DNA from: Camelus bactrianus
Taxonomy: Eukaryota > Chordata > Mammalia > Artiodactyla > Camelidae
DNA length: 64,000 bases
Assembly: GCF_048773025.1 (NCBI RefSeq)
Contig: NC_133540.1
Coordinates: 77,317,501-77,381,500 of the forward strand
Direction of reading: 5' to 3'
In this document: positions 1-11,850 of the stretch, in pieces
How positions within the stretch are numbered: position 1 is the first letter of the stretch
Layout: each line of letters begins with the position of its first letter
Program-made: the position numbers and the translations under genes
Notes under the pieces: generated by a model
Database searches by the model: none
Seen by the model: the letters and a program-made list of their open reading frames with translations, nothing else
What the model was told of the DNA's origin: nothing

Positions 1-379
1 CCATGAATGGACTCAAGATATTTTATTTTTTGAAATAGTGAAATCGTAATATGATTTGCATGACACTAGGATCTCAAACTTTCCATTCCACTTATTTTTC
101 TAATTCCTGTTTGTCACATTTTCTTTTAAATAATTTGATACATTAAAAATATCACCAATAAGGTGTTTGTTCAAAAACAATATTTAATGACATAACTGAT
201 GGTGATTTTTTAAAGAGTTCTTTTGAATGTTAAATACAATGCCAAGGTTTAAAAAGTAGATTATTTTCTTTTAAATAATACAGAGGGTAAAAAGAAATAA
301 AAAATGTATACTCAGGTTTTTAAAATGTGTAGTCAAATTATTTTTGTGCAGAGATTGCATTTTAAACTATCCCTGTATT

Positions 380-560
380 CCCATTCATTTATTATTTAGT
401 TAACAGATGTTTAATGATATCTGATTAGATACTATTTTAGGTCCTTGGTTTATAATATGGCCGTAAAAAATAAAATAAAATCAATGTTCTCTTGGAATGT
501 ATGTTCTAGTTGGAAGGATAAACACAAGTACTATGTTAGAAATAGAATACTATGCCATTT
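380..560 (+). repeat. old L1 3' UTR fragment (L1ME/L1M5-like)
   Basis: The text from the CATTCATTTATT motif, through a degraded form of the 'last into a new gradient of size change' segment, to GTATGTTCTAGTTGGAAGGAT follows the order of the old L1ME 3' region. It is heavily diverged and the family assignment is from memory. Confidence 0.4.
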
Positions 561-3500
561 ATTAAAAACTGATATGGAGGAAACAGGTATAGAGCCTTAT
601 ATGTAGGTTATTAATAAATGTGCACTTACTAAACTGAAACGATGAACTTTATATCACAGTCAAAAATAAATTTCAGTTTATTTTATTTAGCTCATATTTT
701 ATTATCTATGACTTATCTTTATAAATGTCTCATTAAGGACACACATTGAATCTTAAGTTTTAAATCCGTTTTCATTCATTGATGCTAAATTTTTAGGTAC
801 TTATCTTAAAAAACAAATAATTTTAGAAATCATTATGAATGGATTGTTTCATCTTTCTAAGTCACCAGCACAGATCTTAGTAGACATTATGTTGAGTAGA
901 TCTATATAAACACTGTATGGGAACAAATAAAAAGTAGACTGGATCAATGATTTACCTCAAGATTATAGCTAGTTCCAGTGCCGTGGAACCGGTGTGAGTC
1001 AGCTCACAAGTGCATCCTTTATTTTTTGTTATTCATCTGTTCAGAGAGGCTGCCTTTTCCTAATTAAAAAAGAAAATCAAACAAACAAAAACGTTATAAA
1101 TGCCCAGACATGTATTATTAACTGGATAAGGTATAATACAATGTAATATTTATGTGTGTAATTAAGTAACATCTTGTTATAAAATTTAGATTTGACCTTT
1201 CATTTTTATAGCCTTTTTAGAAACATGGTTATCTCCGTTGAATGCATAGGTGGAGATAAGAAATATGATTTTGTCAAGTGGTTCTAATTTGAGCTGAATT
1301 TAAAAATAGGCATAGTCAATTGTTGTTTATATATTGTTATTTCAAGGGTGCCAGAAAGCGCCTGGATCCTCTAACCTCTTACTTTGTTGATGAATTAAAT
1401 CTCCAGTAAGATCAATTCTTGGCTCTTATTGAAATGCAGATGCTCCTGGGAAGGATAACAACTTGAGCCCCAGTGGACCTTTACTCTTTAGGTAAAGGAG
1501 CTTCTTAGCACATTGTTTTCTGAGTAAGGTAGGTAAGAAGGAGTGAGAGTTTGGGAGAAGGGTGCCTCTGAAGGGAAAAGGAAACATTAGAGTGGGACAA
1601 TAGCTTCAAAATAAAGGAGACTGGGCGGTTGTCTCCGGGATGCTTTGGGCTTGGTTTGGTCCAGTTCACTAAATCAGTAGAAAAATGTATGTACTAAAAC
1701 ATAATTAGCAAAAGATATGATGACTTGATAGTGTTGTTATCCCTAGATAAACTATTTCTTAAATGTCAATTAACAGAAAAGAATAATAGAGTTGAGTATT
1801 TTAGAGAAGTAAAGAGAAAAGATAGTTCTGTTGAGTTCTGCTTTAACCTTGGCTGAGTATTTTGGGCCAGTCAGCCTAGCCAGGTCTCACCCAGGATAAA
1901 CAGCCATTGTTTAATTAGTATAATGCTTGTACAGTACCTGCTTCTTGGCAAAAGATAGAGGGCCAAAGCCAAATAGCACAATTCCTGCACCAAAGAGATT
2001 AAGGGTTAGTCACATTCGGGCCTCATCAGAGCTGTTTCAATGGCCCCCTGCTTAGAAGCTTGCTTTTCCCACCCCCAGGGTGTTGGGTAGAAAATGTAAG
2101 CCTCAGTTAACAGAGCTCATATTCTTCCAAAGGTGGAATAGTTTAAAAGTAAAGTGGATGTAGAAAGGAAATGACAAAAGGAGCAGACATAGCTACTTTT
2201 AACTTCCCTTGTCCCTCGATGTGGTTAAAGGGGCAGGGAGAATACGTATAATGACTTGCAATACCCAAGACATACTGATCCTCCTCAAGTATTATCTGTT
2301 CATTTGAAATTCACGTTTCACCTAGCATACTGCATTTTTAAATTTTAATCTGGCAATCCTCATTTAGGGGCACAACACTCAAAAACTTCATCAGTGACAC
2401 ATTAAAAAGAAAAAAGGTATATAATAAATACAATATGTATGATGCTTTACCATGAAAAAGATTTCAAGTTTGTTATGGAAGTGGGTGTCAGTTTGAGAGT
2501 TATTGTGAGGAAGGAGTGGATATGAAGATTATCTGAAATGGATGGAAAGTTCCAACACCAGAGGTAGATCAACTGAAGTCACCAGCTGTCATTTAAATGT
2601 GTGTTTGTGTGTTTTGTGTCCTCTGCATCTGGGTTCAGTTGAGTGCAGCCATTTTACTAAAGTGCCAGAGATGAGCTGTTACAATTACTCAACTCTACCT
2701 TTGAAGCATGAAAGGAGTCATAGACAGTACATAAAAGGATGGGCATGGCTGTCTTCCAGTGAAACTGGCCACCTGCTGGTTTTGCATGGGTTTGCAGACC
2801 CATGGCTTAGTTTTTGCCTACAAAGTCTCACATAAGCAAATACAAAAGGTGCATTATACTCAAATAGTTTTCCAACCACATGAATTGCACAACAGGGTGA
2901 AAATTAAATAAAAAGTCATTAATGCCTGTCCTGGAAATATAAATATAAAAATATGTTAGCTGAGACATGCTAAGTCAGATTCACTTTATCTGCCCCAGAG
3001 TGTTTTCATTGTTCCATTTCTTAAATTTTATTTTTTTAATTTTACTTTTGGTTTGCCTTGTTTATATGTATGATTTTCAAATATCTGTTTACTACAGAAA
3101 TCTCTATAGTTCCTTTTATATTTAATTTAGACTTTTGGAAAACATTTTAACTAAAGTTCTAAAATCAGAGCATTTAAAATGCATTTCTATTAATTTAAAA
3201 TAATATGTAACTAATATTATAATTCCTAAAGAATTTACATTATATAATACACATTTTAATATTAGAACTAGGAATATGCATTGCTTATAATTGATATGGA
3301 AGGTGTTCTTTCTTGACCACTTAATTTAAAATGCTTTAAATTTTAGATAGAGCATTTATTAGTTCTATGTTCCCTAGAAAACTTATCAAGGTTTGGAGCA
3401 TATAAATACATTCTTTACTGCCTTCTCTAACGCAGGCAACCTGTTTGTGTTTATGGTGTATATAGTTGGTGAATGCCTCAAGTAGTACCGTCGCCATATT

Positions 3501-3934
3501 TCTCTATAGAACAGTGTAACTATTCCTCTGATACCCATACCTTCTGAATCTCAAGCTGAACTAAAAGGCTTTGGGGTGTCCTTTAGAATTGTTCTTTATA
3601 AATTTTTGTTGTAAACTGATCTCAACACTGGGATCTTAATGTCAGTAATTAAACTAATAATTGAGAACATTTATTGTATAAAAACTAAGAAAGTGCACTT
3701 AAAATTTTACAGAACCCAGCTTGAACATCAGCTTTGGTGATTTTAGACCAGCTCCTTTTTTCTATTTGATGCCGAGTGGCCACATTAATAAAATATGGAT
3801 GACAATACCTAATTACAAAACCATTATAAAGACCCAATGAGAAAAATGCACTTAAGGCACTTAGCACAATGCATAAAACATAGAAACCATGCATTTTAAA
3901 AGTAATTAATTAAAAAACTTTGTGTATGAACTGA
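561..3934. other. unique AT-rich intron, nothing recognised
   Basis: There is no coding frame with family resemblance, no RNA gene, and no repeat that I can name with confidence. The 97-codon open frame at 2542-2835 has no recognisable homology or codon bias. Confidence 0.6.
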
Positions 3935-4100
3935 TACATTCATCAACTGTGTGATAATCACTTGCTGTACCAAGTTTTGGTTTAGATCCTGGGGATGAAG
4001 AAATGAATAAGAAGACACAGTCTAGAGATCTTCGAAGTCAAGCAGAAGCAACAGTTATAAAAATGAATAATTACAATAATAAATTTTTAATTTCCGTAAT
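3935..4100 (+). repeat. old L1 3' UTR fragment (L1ME/L1M5-like)
   Basis: Degraded matches to the L1ME 3' region include GATCCTGGGGATGAAGAAATG followed by an AGAAGACACAGTCTAG-like segment. Divergence is high. Confidence 0.4.
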
Positions 4101-6597
4101 AGAGATATGAACAGTAAAGTGTTAATGGAGACATGCATTTTTGTCTTAGGTATCTTTTGTTCCAGTCTCTTTCACTATCAGTGTCAAAGCTTGATAGCTG
4201 GTTAAAGCATAGTCCTGTTACATTGACTTCCTTACTCTATTCTTGAAATTATTTTTATGATGTTTTAGATCATACATTTAGTTAAAGAATTTCAGTGTTT
4301 GCTACTCTATAAATAGTTGTTGAATGGATGAATGAATGAACACATTAATGAGAAGGTTGATTACATTTCAGGTGTGGACACATACATGTGGGAAATAAAT
4401 GTATATTGAGGTAGATGTAGGTGGAGAACAATTCCTTTAAGAAATGTAGCAGTAAAATGCACTCTGATTTAAAGTTGAAACATTCTGGAGTGGAAGAGAT
4501 CTCTAGTTTCCTTGTCACAGTTTGTGTGCATATAGCTAAATCACCTCCTAATTATTTGACACCTCATTATCCCATTTGTAATTTTGCAGATTTTTCTTTC
4601 CTTCAACAATTTGCCTTTTTCATTAAAACAATCTTTGATTAATTATCATTCTCTCTCTCTCTCTCACATACACACACAGATCTATTTTTGATTTTTTAAA
4701 CATTGAAGATGTTTTGGAACATTGAAAATATTTATGACTACAACTATATAGTCTCTTCTCTATTCATGACTGTGACTGCATGTCTGTCTGCTTTTCTCTG
4801 TATTTTTAGTTACTTAATTGACATGTACAGCAGAAGAACATTTTGTAATTATTGTAGAAAATTATATCCTTGTTACCTAAATGTCGTTTGTCACACCTCT
4901 GGCCACTGTCAAAGGAAGAATGGATTACACCTTGGTTAAGGCATGATATCTCAGGTAACATAGATTGAAAAGGACATGGAGAAGAACAGGGGTGTCCAGA
5001 GGTGAGAACGTGTGTTTCTCTCTGTGTATTAGGCAGAAAGGGATGCATTGGAGAACAGAGAAGTAGCCACCTTAGATGTGCTTCACCCAGCACTGGTCAG
5101 TAAACTAGTGTGAGACACACGCTGTATTTTGAACTTTGGACTAATTTAAGCTGGTCAAAGTGCCTTTCATAGGAGGAAGCTAGAGCTGTGGAAACAAGGC
5201 AACAAAAAACCTTGAGGAAGCTTTAAAATAGCAGCATGGAATATTGATGCAAAAGTTTTAAAGATATCAAGTTATTTGCCTTTGTTTCATTGAATGTCTG
5301 TTGCCATCCTCAGGAAATATTGCTTTGTAGAAGTCCACATATAATAGCTCTATGCTATGTACAATGTACAATAATTTAGGATGAAGTAATTTAACATATG
5401 TGAACCTATGTTCTGACATACTCATACACATATTGCTTTCCTTTACTTGTGTGCTAGGGAAGCAATAAATAGCCAGGCTCTAACAGTCTTTCCCCTGTAG
5501 TCTTTATAGTTATAAAAATCGCTTCAGGCTAACAGCTCTCTAAATCATCGCAGCATATATTGCAACAGGTGCTGCAAAGGAATGAAGCATAAAAGGGAAT
5601 AAAACAAAGTAAAAAGCCCATTGTTGAAAAACAGTTACCATAGGCATAATTTCTTCCATCCCTTCTCCTAAACCCCTACCCATATAGCTGCCACCGTCAC
5701 TTAAGCGATAGGTCGCTTTGTGAAACCGTGTCTGTGTTTTCCTGCCAGGCACATAAATACCAGGTAGGTCGGTTCCAGCGATTGTTTTCCTGACTTTGTG
5801 GCTATGGTGAATCATTATGAGGTGCAGCTGGGACCCCAGAGCTAGACGGTAGAGAGGGATCTCTTTTTGAAAACAGGTCTGCCTTTGTCCAGTCACCCTG
5901 AAAGGAACCATTTTTCTCTAAAAGACTTTTTCCAAGTGTCCTAAATATTCTGTAATATACAGGATGATTAGGGTTTAGACAAGATTTTACCTTATCAAAA
6001 TCTTAATCTCAACTGAGTTAAAAATTCTTTCCCTTTTTTGTCCAGAATAATAGTGTCTTGCGAATCTGCATGTCGGAAATATTAGAGAGAGCAAACTGAG
6101 ACTGGCAATAGAGGCTGGAAGTAGGACCAGGATACCTCTTAACAACTGTGAGAGGTCATTGTTTCTTGTTTAATGGCCTTAGGAAGCAGGGCTCTGTGAC
6201 AGTGGCTGGCATAAGGGGGAATGCCATTCAGCAGAGCCTACATTGCAGACTCAACCAGGGAAAGAAGGGCACCTAACTTCCCTCCTTCAGTCATTGGCTG
6301 TCATCACAACCACCCTTGGTACTCCAGAGCTTCCCGTTTCTCAAGTAACTGGTAAAAACAAAAGATTAAATAGGTTACTAAAGTATATATAAAAAGTTAT
6401 AATTAAACTCTTCCTACTTCCTTGTGTCCCTTGAACCAGACTCAGAGTTCTGGGCTGTTTGCTCTACTTGGCTGGGCTCGGTCATGTAACCCTGTCCTTA
6501 CTCCAAGGACAATTTTTCTCTGTTCCTAATGGGAGGTTCAGCTACCTTTATACTGTGTGACTTCTGCTCAGCCCTCAGATCTTACAAGGAAGGGCAG
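4101..6597. other. mostly unique intron with a short CT/CA tract
   Basis: A CT run followed by a short CA run lies near 4651-4678. The tail GTTGAATGGATGAATGAATG near 4315-4340 resembles an L2 end. The stretch 5520-5910 is richer in CpG than its surroundings and is discussed as a candidate conserved element. No gene is recognised. Confidence 0.5.
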
Positions 6598-6860
6598 CAC
6601 AGTGCCTTGTGGTTTTGAGTTGAGCTCCTGAGGAGCTGCCTGGTTTGAACTCCTTTTTGGCTACTGTGGGGCTTTGTAAACAGTGATGTCTTCTTGGAAA
6701 ATTATTTAATTGTTCTGTACCTCAGCTTCCTCATCGGGAAAAGTAATGACAATAATAGTGTATAACTTAAGTATTATGAGGATTAAATTAATTGAACTTT
6801 TCCAAGTGCTTTGATGTTTTAAATGAAGCTAAGCATATAGTAGGTATTTAGTACTAAGTA
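6598..6860 (+). repeat. MIR SINE
   Basis: The order of MIR landmarks is kept: CTGGTTTGAACTCC, then ACCTCAGCTTCCTCATC, GTATTATGAGGATTAAATTA and the tail GCATATAGTAGGTATTTAG. It is an old, diverged copy. Confidence 0.8.
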
Positions 6861-6937
6861 AAGACATCTGTTTATAAGATCTCACAGCCCCATGGATTTC
6901 TCTTTAGAAGCATTGGTCAGAGATGCAGTTTTACCTT

Positions 6938-6980
6938 TGTGTGTGTGTGTGTGTGTGTGTATGAGTGTGTATGTGTGTGA
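6938..6980. repeat. (GT)n microsatellite
   Basis: About eleven uninterrupted GT units are followed by an interrupted ATGAGTGTGTATGTGTGTG tail. Confidence 0.95.
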
Positions 6981-8325
6981 TTCAAGTCTGTCTCTTCATT
7001 TGATGGCTGTGCTCTTGGACATTTAAAAACTTGTTTTATATTAAAAAATCATTTTTACATCATCCTAATAACATTTTATTCCTTGTAAAATATTCTTGGT
7101 CACTCTTTTGAAGTTGAATTTGGATAGAAAAAGAGATAAATAGCTTTTGCCATATGAATCTTCTAAATTCTAAGTGTTACCCACTTTCAAGGCCAGTTAT
7201 AGTTTACAACATGAGAATATTGCACAGAATACAAATGTCAAGAGAATATATAATATGAAAGTGAATTTAGGATATGGTTATGTGTGAATTGTTTGAGAAG
7301 TCATGCACAACTCCAAAGGCCCTAACTATATGCGCCTGGGAAGGAAAAGAAGACAGTATATTTTTTATTATGGTTGTACCCCCAGTAAGAATTAGTTTCA
7401 CTCTGTCTTATCTGTTTAAAGAAAAAAAATACCTTGAAAGAATGGGGTATACTATCTACCAGCTGGATGTTTTATTTTACATTGACTATGCATACTGATT
7501 ACATAAGGCTAACTTAAATTCAACTTTTCAATTCTAGTTACTTTGTCACATTTTTAGACAGTACATCATGGTAAGATGTGCAGCTGAGAGGAAATTCTTT
7601 TTTTCATATCATCAGAAAAACTATGATTTTGAAAGGGGCTGAGGAGAAAAATCTTGATCCTAAGTCCTTCTGAGGCAGATTCATTTAAAAAAACAAAAGA
7701 GAATATGTTGAATTTTAAGACCTGAAAATTTATTATCTTAAAATTACCTGAGATTCCCATACCTTTTAGAGAGTCTTTCCATATTCCCAGAGTAGACATA
7801 CCCAAGTTTAAAAAATGCTGTATTAAAACCCTTAGGTAACAACTGAAAATAACAGGGTAACCAAAAAGACAGAGTAATTCTTATCTGATTTATGGAAGCA
7901 TTTAGATAACAGTGATTTCTTAGAACTGTGGAAGTGGTCAATATAGATGTTCTTGGACAGAATTTTTGCTAATTTTGGACATTTTTATAATATTTTGATA
8001 CCTACTCTAAGGTCACAGATGTTATGATCACAAACAGCAAAAAGAAACCATATTTGAGAAACAATAACCAAGGTAGCACAAAGTGGAAGATTGTGGTTGG
8101 CTTTGGATACTAGAGTCAGTATTTTTAGCATATACTTGATCTGTTACTATGTTTATGACATTACTTATTGATTAACAGAAAAACATGCTGTATGTAATGG
8201 TGTTGGGAGGATAATGGAGTAGAACAATACAAAATGCTTTGGGGTGAAGAGATACTTAAACTATTACAGTAGTATCAGACAAGATGTTATATTATCTTGG
8301 TGCATGAAAGAAATTACTCAAATTA
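6981..8325. other. unique AT-rich intron, nothing recognised
   Basis: I see only short open frames without homology, and no repeat that I can name. Confidence 0.55.
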
Positions 8326-8765
8326 TTATCTTGAAACAAACATTATCTCGAGTTATGTGGGTTATGAATCTGAGTGTTACTTAGCTGAATGCCACTGGTT
8401 CTGTGTCTCTCATGAGATTGCAGTCAAGCTGTTGGCCTGGACTACAGTCTCATCTGTAGGCTTAAGTGTAGGAGAATCCTCTTCCAGGCTTACTCATGTG
8501 GGTCTCTCTACTGGGCTGCATCATGACATGGCAGCTGGGTTCCTCCAGAGTAAACCATATGAAATAGAGAGTGTCTAAGACGAAAGCCACAGTCTTTTTA
8601 CTATCTAATCTTGGAAGTGACATCCTATCACTTCTACAATATCCTGTTTGGTAGAAGTGAGTCAGTAGGTTCAGTCCAGCCTCAAGGGGAATGGATTACA
8701 TGTGGGTATAGATACTTGCAGGCAAGAATCACTGGGGTCCATTTTGAGGCTGCCCACCACAGATA
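8326..8765 (+). repeat. ancient dispersed mammalian repeat, family unresolved
   Basis: The stretch contains segments I recognise from a dispersed mammalian repeat: CTCATGAGATTGCAGTCAAG, ACATGGCAGCTGGGTTCC, CTTGGAAGTGACATCCTATC and AGCCTCAAGGGGAATGG, in order. I cannot assign the class (DNA transposon or LTR) from memory. The 93-codon open frame at 8297-8578 lies inside it and is not a gene. Confidence 0.45.
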
Positions 8766-8801
8766 TTAAAGCCTGAGATATAGATTTGGTAGAAGTACAA
8801 A

Positions 8802-8816
8802 GAAAGATCTGCATTG
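8802..8816. repeat. target-site duplication, left copy (decayed)
   Basis: GAAAGATCTGCATTG matches GAAAAATCTACACTG at 10702-10716 at 12 of 15 positions. All three differences are transitions, as expected for an old duplication flanking the L1. Confidence 0.6.
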
Positions 8817-10701
8817 CTTTGCAAAAGCTTTAAAGTTTAGTTAGGTCCTGTTTGTTTATTTTTATGGCCTGGATAGATTGCCCTAGGAGAACATTGCTAA
8901 GATTTATGCCAGAGAATGTTTTGCCTATGTTTTCTTTTAGGAGGTTTATAGTTTCTTGTCTTAGATTTAAGTCTTTAAGCCATTTTGAGTTTATTTTTGT
9001 GTATGGTGTGAGGGAGTGTCTAACCTTATTGATTTACATGTAGCTGTCCAGCTTTCCCAACACCACTTGCTGAAGAAACAGTTTTCTCCATTGTATATTC
9101 CTGTCTCCTTTGTGAAAGATTAATTGACCGTAGTGTGTTGGTTCATTTCTGGGCTCTCTATTCTGTTCCATTGATCCATATGTCTATTTTTGTGCCAATA
9201 CTGTGCTATTTTGATTACTGTATTGTCTGAAGTTGGGGAGGGTTATTCCTTTAGCTTCATTGTTTTCTTCAGAATTGCTTTGGCAATTCTGGGTATTTTT
9301 GATTCCATTTAAATTTTAGGATTATTTGTTCTAGTTCTGTGAAAGATGTCCTAGATAATTTGATAGGGATCACATTAAATCTGTAGATTGCTTTGGGTAG
9401 TATGACCATTTTAACAATATCAATTCTTCCAATCCAAGAACATGGAATATTCTTCCATTTCTTTGAGTCATCTTTAATTTCCTTAATCAGTGTTTTATAA
9501 TTCTCTCTGTATAAGTCTTTCACGTCCTTGGTCATGTTTATTCCTAAGTATTTTATTACTTTTTTTGATGTGATAGGAAACTATAAACAAAACAAAAAGA
9601 CAACATGCAAAACAGGAGAAAATATTTGCAAATGATGTGACAGACAAGAGCTTGATTTACAGAATATACAAACAGCTCATACAACTCAATAACAAAAAGA
9701 CAAACAACCCAATCAAAAAATGGGCAGAAGACCTAAACAAACATTTTTCTAATGAAGACATACCAGTGACCAATAGGCACATGAAAAAAATGCTCAATAT
9801 AGCTAATTATCAGAGAAGTGCAAATTAAAACTACAATGAAGTGTCACCTCACACACATCAGAATGGCCATCATTAAAAGTCCAGAAGGTGTAAGTGTTGA
9901 AGAGGGTGTGGAGAAAAGGGAGCCCTCCTATACTATTGGTGGGAATGTAATTTGGTGCAGCCATTATGGAAAACAGTATGGAGATTCCTCAAAATACTAA
10001 AAACAGACTTACCCTGTGATCCAGCCATCCCTCTCCTGGGCTTATATCCACAGGAAACTCTAATTCAGAAGGACACATGCACTCCAGTGTTCATAGCAGC
10101 ACTGTTTACAACAGCCAAGACATGGAAGCAACCTAAATATCCATGGACAGATGACTGGATAAAGAAGCTGTGATATATTTATACAATGGAATACTACTCA
10201 GCTATAAAAAATGAATAAAATAAGGCCATTTTCAGCAACATAGATGGACCTGGAGATTGTCATACTAAGTGAAGTAAGCCAGAGAGAGAAAGAAACCATA
10301 TGATACCACTTATATGTGGAATCTAAAAAAAAATACGAATGAACTTACTTACAAAACAGAAACAGATTCACAGACATAGAAAACAAACTTATAGCTACCA
10401 GGGGGAAGAAGGAGGTGTGGAGGGATAAAGTGAGAGTTCAGGATTTGCAGATACTAACTACTATGTATAAAATAGGTAAACAGCAATGTCCTACTGTATA
10501 GTGCAGGAAACTGTATTCAGTATCTTGGAATAGCCTATAATGAAAAGGAAAATGAAAAGGAATATCTATATATCTATATCTATATCTATATCTATATCTA
10601 TATCTATATCTATATCTATATCTATATCTGAATCGTTACGCTGTACACCAGAAACTAACACAAAATTGTAAACCAACTATACTTTAATTTTTTTAAAAAA
10701 G
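8817..10701 (+). mobile_element. L1 LINE, 5'-truncated with 5' inversion (twin priming)
   Basis: The 3' part (about 9576-10700) is sense. It encodes ORF2 C-terminal text (for example [13 protein letters not shown] and [19 protein letters not shown]), then a 3' UTR ending in ACACAAAATTGTAAACCAAC and a short A-rich tail. The 5' part (8817 to about 9575) is the same element inverted: its minus strand encodes ORF2 ([20 protein letters not shown] and [20 protein letters not shown]). The switch at about 9575 with opposite orientations is the mark of twin priming. Several frame breaks make it inactive. The 3' UTR is the cetartiodactyl type. Confidence 0.9.
10563..10629. repeat. (TATATC)n hexamer array in the L1 3' UTR
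   Basis: About eleven near-perfect TATATC units sit inside the L1 3' UTR, just before the terminal segment. This is a known place for hexamer growth in even-toed-ungulate L1s. Confidence 0.9.
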
Positions 10702-10716
10702 GAAAAATCTACACTG
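10702..10716. repeat. target-site duplication, right copy (decayed)
   Basis: GAAAAATCTACACTG directly follows the A-rich tail and pairs with 8802-8816. Confidence 0.6.
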
Positions 10717-11404
10717 AAGAAAGTATTGATGGACTTTGGAAAGGTAGCCTCAGTTTTTAACCACAGCTCTGTGTCTAACTTAAGATACGACACTGAGATA
10801 ATTTACTTATCTTCTTTAGGCCATAGGTTTCCCATTTGTATAGTGAGGTATTAGGCTCAATTATACCTCAGGTTTTGTTATTTGGTGCTATTTCCGTTTC
10901 TCTTTTGCATACAATTGAATTTTAGGAGCCAAGAAATCTGATTAGTATAAGGGTCAACAGTGCTACAGATAAATTAAATAGATTGAAAACTATGAAGAGG
11001 TCTTGGGGTTTAAAAATTTTAATAAAGCAGTAGGGGATTTTTTGAGAGAATTTTCACTGAATGAGGGAGACAGAACCTGGGCTGGAAGTAATTAGAGACT
11101 GATGTGGCTGTGAGGTTAATGGAGTTGACATTTACTGGCTGCTAAGGTGAAAATTTTGGCAGCGGTATGAACAGGACACCTCTTTGTATGTGTTTAAATG
11201 TATGTATATTTTTTAAGCATGAGAGACTTTCATATATTTCTGAGAAGGATGGAGACCAGGAGTAAAAAGGAGCCCTTTCCTTGTTCACCTTTGTACCCTA
11301 GATACTTTGTTCAGTACCGGGAGCAAAGCAAACACAGGGCAAGGGTCTGGTGGGTGAATGAAAGCAGCTTTTCCATCTCCCATCATCAGAGGCTGGGGTA
11401 TATG

Positions 11405-11645
11405 GCTAAGAGCAGGCACTACACTAAATCCTGGCTCTAGCACTTCTTATTTTGGTGACATGTATTTGAGCAAGTTCCTTAGATTTTTGGGTGGCTCAGC
11501 TTTTCCATATGTAAAATGGGTGTATTTCCAGACTGTACAAGACATAAATGAAGGAAGAAACAAAGAGAAACCCAAAATGTAAGTAATGTTTACAATAGGG
11601 CATAAGATGTGCTAAGAGCTTAATACGTATCAAACCTTATTATTA
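11405..11645 (+). repeat. MIR SINE
   Basis: The MIR order is seen: AAGAGCAGGCACTA, ATCCTGGCTCTAGCACTT, GAGCAAGTTCCTTAG, CCATATGTAAAATGGG and a degraded tail. Confidence 0.8.
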
Positions 11646-11751
11646 ACTACTTTTATTTAAGAAGAAAAATTTTCAGTCATTTTCTGTTTGTCCTAACTTC
11701 TAATTCTCTGTTGTTTGGAACCTTAATCATTGGTTTGTTCAATTACAATTT

Positions 11752-11850
11752 AGTGAAGAAGAAATTTATTGACCTTCTATGAGTTGCCAAGCCTTGTGCC
11801 AGTTGATGGGAATGTAAAAATAAATAAAATATGACATTGTCCTTTTGGGT
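11752..11850 (+). repeat. old L1 3' UTR fragment (L1ME/L1M5-like)
   Basis: AAATTTATTGACCTTCTATG and CCTTGTGCCAGTTGATGGGA match the order of the L1ME 3' region that reads 'ttattgagcacctactatg...tgtgccagg'. The copy is short and diverged. Confidence 0.5.

Noticed and set aside
8297-8578. 93-codon open frame as a possible small gene
   Set aside because: It sits inside an ancient dispersed repeat with recognisable motifs and has no start context or homology.
9269-10173. Several open frames resembling proteins
   Set aside because: They are L1 ORF2 fragments on opposite strands of the twin-primed L1, not genes.
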